Below are positions 5,430 through 8,409 of a stretch of 8,409 nucleotides of DNA, in pieces. The DNA is taken from the NCBI GenBank assembly GCA_026990815.1, contig JALXCS010000047.1, positions 1 to 8,409 of the forward strand, given 5' to 3'. A program made the translations under genes and the position numbers. Origin of the DNA: Methylomonas sp. (GTDB lineage: Bacteria; Pseudomonadota; Gammaproteobacteria; Methylococcales; Methylomonadaceae). Position 1 is the first letter of the stretch; each line of letters opens with the position of its first letter. The notes under the pieces were generated by a model. The model did not search any database. It had not been told where the DNA came from and worked only from the letters and a program-made list of their open reading frames with translations.

Positions 5430-7237
5430 TAGTGTTGGTATTCTCCATACAGTTTGGCATACAGGCCATTTTGTTTAATTAAGCTCTGATGAGCGCCTTG
5501 TTCACAGATTTGACCATCTTCAAAAACATAAACATGGTCAGCTTGTTTGACTGCACTTAACCGGTGGGCCACAATTATTGTGGTTCGCCCGTTTAGAAAA
5601 TCTGCAAGTGCTAGGTGCAATGATCTCTCGGTTTCCGCATCCAGCGCTGAGGTTGCTTCGTCCAGGATAACCACACTTGGGTTGGCAATAATCATCCGCG
5701 CGATAGCCAGTCGTTGCCTTTGTCCACCTGACATTCTCATGCCATGACGCCCTACAAGGGTATCGAGGCCGTGATCAAGCGTGGCGATAGTGTCTTTGAG
5801 TTGAGCAATTTCAAGTGCCTTCCATAATGATTCATCATTGCTTTTTCTGCCCAGCGTCAGGTTTTCGCGAATGGTGTCATTGAACAGGATCGGACTTTGC
5901 AGGACAGTCACCACATGCTCTCTTATGACGTCCAGCCCAATTTCATTAATAGGAGCATTATCAAAGTAGATCATGCCCTCATGCATGGGATAAAGGCCGA
6001 TCAGATTTTGTACCAAAGTTGATTTTCCGCCACCACTGGCACCGACTAGCGCAACTTTTTCACCCGGGTTGATGGTCAGATTGATGCCACTCAGAACTTC
6101 ACAATCTTCGTTATAGCGAAAATGTAGATTTTCGATGCGTATTCCAACGGTTTTCCCTTTTAGAAAAGGGTTTTTTATATGCGGGTATTGAGGCTCCAAT
6201 GCCAGCTTATTAAGCCGGTTGATTCGATCCAAAGCAGCCTTGGCGCTATAGTAAGCATATTGAATACCCAGAACCTCTTGAACTGGCGCCATCATAAACC
6301 ATAAATAACCGAATACTGCCAACATTTCACCAATGCTCAGGTCAGAATAAATTACCATCAACATTGCAGTAGCACGGAAAATATCAAAACCAAACAAGAA
6401 AATCAGGAAGCTGGTACGTCCTGCAGCATCACTTTTCCAGGAAAAAGCAATAGAATGGTCTTTGACTGAACGTGCCGATTCGATTAATTGCTGGCAATAA
6501 TGTTTTTCCCGGTTGCTGGCGCGGATTTGATGGATGGCTTCCAAGGTTTCAGTCAAAGCTTGCTGAAAAACACCAAAAGCAGAATTTTCCTTTGCCTTTA
6601 ATTCTTTAACCTGCTTGCCGATTATCCGGGTGAAATAGATCACCACCGGATTTAATAACAGAATAAACAAACCAAGCTGCCAGTGCATCCAAAGTAGAAT
6701 AATTGCAGTTCCAACAATAGTTAAGGAGGCGACCAGAAGTTTACTGGTGGTACTGCCGATAAATTGGTTTAAGGTATCCAGATCGGTGATTAAGTGATTG
6801 GCAACAGTTCCGCTACCCAGCGTTTCATATTCAGTCATGGATATTTGTTGCAAACGGTTGATAAGCTGCTTGCGAATACGAAAAATAATATCCTTGGAAA
6901 TGCTGCTGAATTGGCGTGCCTGAATAATGTTGAAAATTAGGGCTATAATTCTTAATACCAGACTAACAATCAGAATGGTGCCGATATACAGGATTGGTGT
7001 ATGCCAGTGTTCCGGGAAAAATTGGTTAATGGTGGCAACGGCCTTACCCGGTTTATCCAGTAATACTTCATCCACGAGCATGGGCATTAATAACGGAACT
7101 GGTACGCTGACTATTGTCGCAAGAACGGCAATAACGTGGGCCAGAATTAGCTCCCGTTTATGTTCCAGGGCTATTTTATAAATGTATTTCCAGGTGTAAG
7201 ATGGTGATTTCAGGGACGAATCTGGATTTTTGGTCAC
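5429..7237 (-). CDS. ABC exporter half-transporter, MsbA-type (fused membrane and ATPase domains)
   Basis: A 602-residue inner-membrane exporter subunit expected to work as a dimer. The N-terminal membrane domain has about six helices (near residues 30-55, 82-104, 163-183, 185-203, 275-297, 305-325). The ATPase domain (about 365-600) has an A-loop Tyr375, Walker A GASGGGKST (399-407), Q-loop Gln447, signature MSGGQRQRL (502-510), Walker B VVILDE with catalytic E527, D-loop ALD (531-533) and H-loop His558. All catalytic residues are intact. The start is GTG at 7237: an in-frame stop lies upstream with no ATG between, and the first internal Met is residue 51, inside the first helix. No clear Shine-Dalgarno precedes it. 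It leads a tight operon with the PHP gene. MsbA, lipid, peptide or drug exporters share this layout, so the substrate is unassigned. Confidence 0.92.
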   Translation of the reverse strand: MTKNPDSSLKSPSYTWKYIYKIALEHKRELILAHVIAVLATIVSVPVPLLMPMLVDEVLLDKPGKAVATINQFFPEHWHTPILYIGTILIVSLVLRIIALIFNIIQARQFSSISKDIIFRIRKQLINRLQQISMTEYETLGSGTVANHLITDLDTLNQFIGSTTSKLLVASLTIVGTAIILLWMHWQLGLFILLLNPVVIYFTRIIGKQVKELKAKENSAFGVFQQALTETLEAIHQIRASNREKHYCQQLIESARSVKDHSIAFSWKSDAAGRTSFLIFLFGFDIFRATAMLMVIYSDLSIGEMLAVFGYLWFMMAPVQEVLGIQYAYYSAKAALDRINRLNKLALEPQYPHIKNPFLKGKTVGIRIENLHFRYNEDCEVLSGINLTINPGEKVALVGASGGGKSTLVQNLIGLYPMHEGMIYFDNAPINEIGLDVIREHVVTVLQSPILFNDTIRENLTLGRKSNDESLWKALEIAQLKDTIATLDHGLDTLVGRHGMRMSGGQRQRLAIARMIIANPSVVILDEATSALDAETERSLHLALADFLNGRTTIIVAHRLSAVKQADHVYVFEDGQICEQGAHQSLIKQNGLYAKLYGEYQH

Positions 7238-7306
7238 GTTAATGAATGATTGGCCGGACTTTATTTGACGAAGTTAAATGAATTTGGGAACAAGCAGGTC
7301 GTAAAA
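7238..7306. promoter_or_regulatory. Divergent intergenic region of the exporter operon and slt-like gene
   Basis: A 69-bp gap between two divergent genes must hold or overlap both promoters unless they lie inside the genes. I see only a weak plus-strand candidate (TTGGCC at 7250-7255, 18 bp, TTAAAT at 7274-7279) and no convincing minus-strand one. Confidence 0.35.
7296..7299 (+). promoter_or_regulatory. Ribosome binding site that selects the TTG start of the slt-like gene
   Basis: AGGT ends seven bases before the TTG at 7307. This spacing, plus the signal peptide that begins immediately after, supports TTG over the internal ATG at 7346. Confidence 0.5.
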
Positions 7307-8409
7307 TTGTGTAAATATAAGTTTATCATAATCGTAAGTTTGTTGATGTTTTCCTCGGCAAACTGGGGGATGACGTTAGCACAGCAAAGGGAATCTTTTT
7401 TAAAAGCTGAAAAACTGATAGCTTTAAAGAAAGATAGTCAATTCAGGGAAGTTTTATCTCAATTGCAGGATTATCCGTTATTTCCTTACTTGAAATATAG
7501 CTGGCTTATCCGGAATCTGGATGATAATAAGGAAGTTTCCCGGTTTCTGGCAGATTTTGGTCACACCCCCTATGCAAGGCTGTTGAAGAAAAAAAGATTA
7601 TTTCATCTGGCGAATAACCAACATTGGAAGCAGTTTCTTCATGGTTACTCGAAAAGCCACAATAGGAAATTGCAATGCTATTATCATTGGGCGCTATATA
7701 AAACGGGTCAAGTCAAAAAGGCTTTAAAGGGTGCAAAAAAATTGTGGATGTCGGGTTATTCACAGCCTAAGGCCTGCGATAAACTTTTTGTCGAATTGAG
7801 AAAAACCGGATATTTAACCCAAAACCGATTCTGGCATCGGTTCAGATTGGCAATGAAAAAAGGTAATTACGGGTTGGCTAGATTTCTTAAAAGAAGTTTA
7901 TCGGGCGAAAATCAAATAATTGCAGCATTTTGGTTGAAAGTCAGCCAAAATCCAAAACTGGCTGAAGGTGTAAATAGTTGGCCGGTTAAGAAAAAATATC
8001 TAGGACCAATTTTTGTTCACGGCATTCGCCGTTTGATTCGTAAAGATTTTGCTTTGGCCTTGAATATTTGGGATAAAAATAAAAACAACATTAAAATTTC
8101 CAAAACCGGGCAGCAAGCTATTGAAAAACGGTTGGCCTTGACGCTCGCTTACAGAAAAAATCAAGGTGCATTTTCACGACTAAGTAAAATCGGCAATGAC
8201 GAAGAAAAAATCAGAGCATGGACAGTACGGTCTGCTTTGACTATTCAGGATTGGCAAAGTGTTAACAAGGCTTTAGGTTTGTTGAAGCCGGCAGAAAAAA
8301 ACCAGGAACGCTGGAAATATTGGCAGGCGCGTACTTTTAGCCAGTTGGGCAAAAAAAACAAGGCAATCCATTTATTCAAAGAACTCAAAAACAACCGCAG
8401 ATATTATGG
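7307..8409 (+). CDS. slt: Soluble lytic murein transglycosylase, Slt70-like (N-terminal part; runs off right edge)
   Basis: A periplasmic peptidoglycan-cleaving enzyme; only the first 367 codons are present, so the catalytic SLT domain lies outside. From TTG at 7307 the protein opens with a signal peptide: basic LCKYK, hydrophobic FIIIVSLLMFSSANWG, and a likely cut after TLA (residue 27 or so). The following region is the helical U-shaped superhelix of Slt70: FLKAEKLIALKK, then YPLFPYLKYSWL, TPYARLLKKKRL, LANNQHWKQFL and, near the right edge, RWKYWQARTFSQLGK followed by the start of the NNRRYYG motif. The mature N-terminus is Lys-rich. The frame is open from the TGA at 7247. The ATG at 7346 would remove most of the signal peptide core. 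It is divergent from the exporter operon. Family assignment is strong even without the catalytic domain. Confidence 0.88.
   Translation, partial: MCKYKFIIIVSLLMFSSANWGMTLAQQRESFLKAEKLIALKKDSQFREVLSQLQDYPLFPYLKYSWLIRNLDDNKEVSRFLADFGHTPYARLLKKKRLFHLANNQHWKQFLHGYSKSHNRKLQCYYHWALYKTGQVKKALKGAKKLWMSGYSQPKACDKLFVELRKTGYLTQNRFWHRFRLAMKKGNYGLARFLKRSLSGENQIIAAFWLKVSQNPKLAEGVNSWPVKKKYLGPIFVHGIRRLIRKDFALALNIWDKNKNNIKISKTGQQAIEKRLALTLAYRKNQGAFSRLSKIGNDEEKIRAWTVRSALTIQDWQSVNKALGLLKPAEKNQERWKYWQARTFSQLGKKNKAIHLFKELKNNRRYY

Noticed and set aside
7346..7348. ATG as start of the slt-like gene
   Set aside because: It removes the basic and most of the hydrophobic part of the signal peptide and has no ribosome binding site at the proper distance; the TTG at 7307 has both.

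Overview
The window looks like a stretch of chromosome from a moderately AT-rich gammaproteobacterium (a guess from protein families, with Methylococcales/Thiotrichales-type relatives coming to mind; no rRNA or marker gene is present to settle it). It holds eight protein genes: seven complete or partial on the minus strand and one partial on the plus strand. I see no tRNA, rRNA, CRISPR array, transposase or phage gene.

Region 1 (about 1-3600, minus strand) is a chemosensory cluster with the order of the pilG-pilH-pilI-pilJ genes of type IV pilus (Chp/twitching) systems. In transcription order it has a 308-residue response regulator with an unusual N-terminal half, a stand-alone CheY/PilH-like receiver, a CheW/PilI-like adaptor, and a methyl-accepting chemotaxis protein whose C-terminus runs off the left edge. 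A good sigma70-type promoter precedes the first gene. The histidine kinase and methyltransferase expected downstream would lie outside the window.

Region 2 (3498-3856) is non-coding. It contains the promoter(s) of the chemosensory operon and a roughly 100-bp element with 17-bp near-perfect inverted repeats enclosing a smaller hairpin.

Region 3 (3857-7237, minus strand) is a compact three-gene unit: an MsbA-type ABC exporter half-transporter, a PHP-domain phosphoesterase related to RNase AM/YciV (start overlapping the exporter stop as TAATG), and 22 bp later a UPF0014/FetB-type permease. The permease has no ATPase partner nearby and lacks the segment that normally forms the ATPase-coupling loop.

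Region 4 (7307-end, plus strand) is the N-terminal part of a Slt70-like soluble lytic murein transglycosylase with a signal peptide. It is divergent from the exporter across only 69 bp; both genes appear to use non-ATG starts (GTG and TTG).

Nothing here is clearly a wholly new system. The points most worth a second look are the nested inverted-repeat element, the coupling-loop-deleted FetB homologue, the two-domain PilG-like regulator, and the altered receptor tip of the chemotaxis protein.
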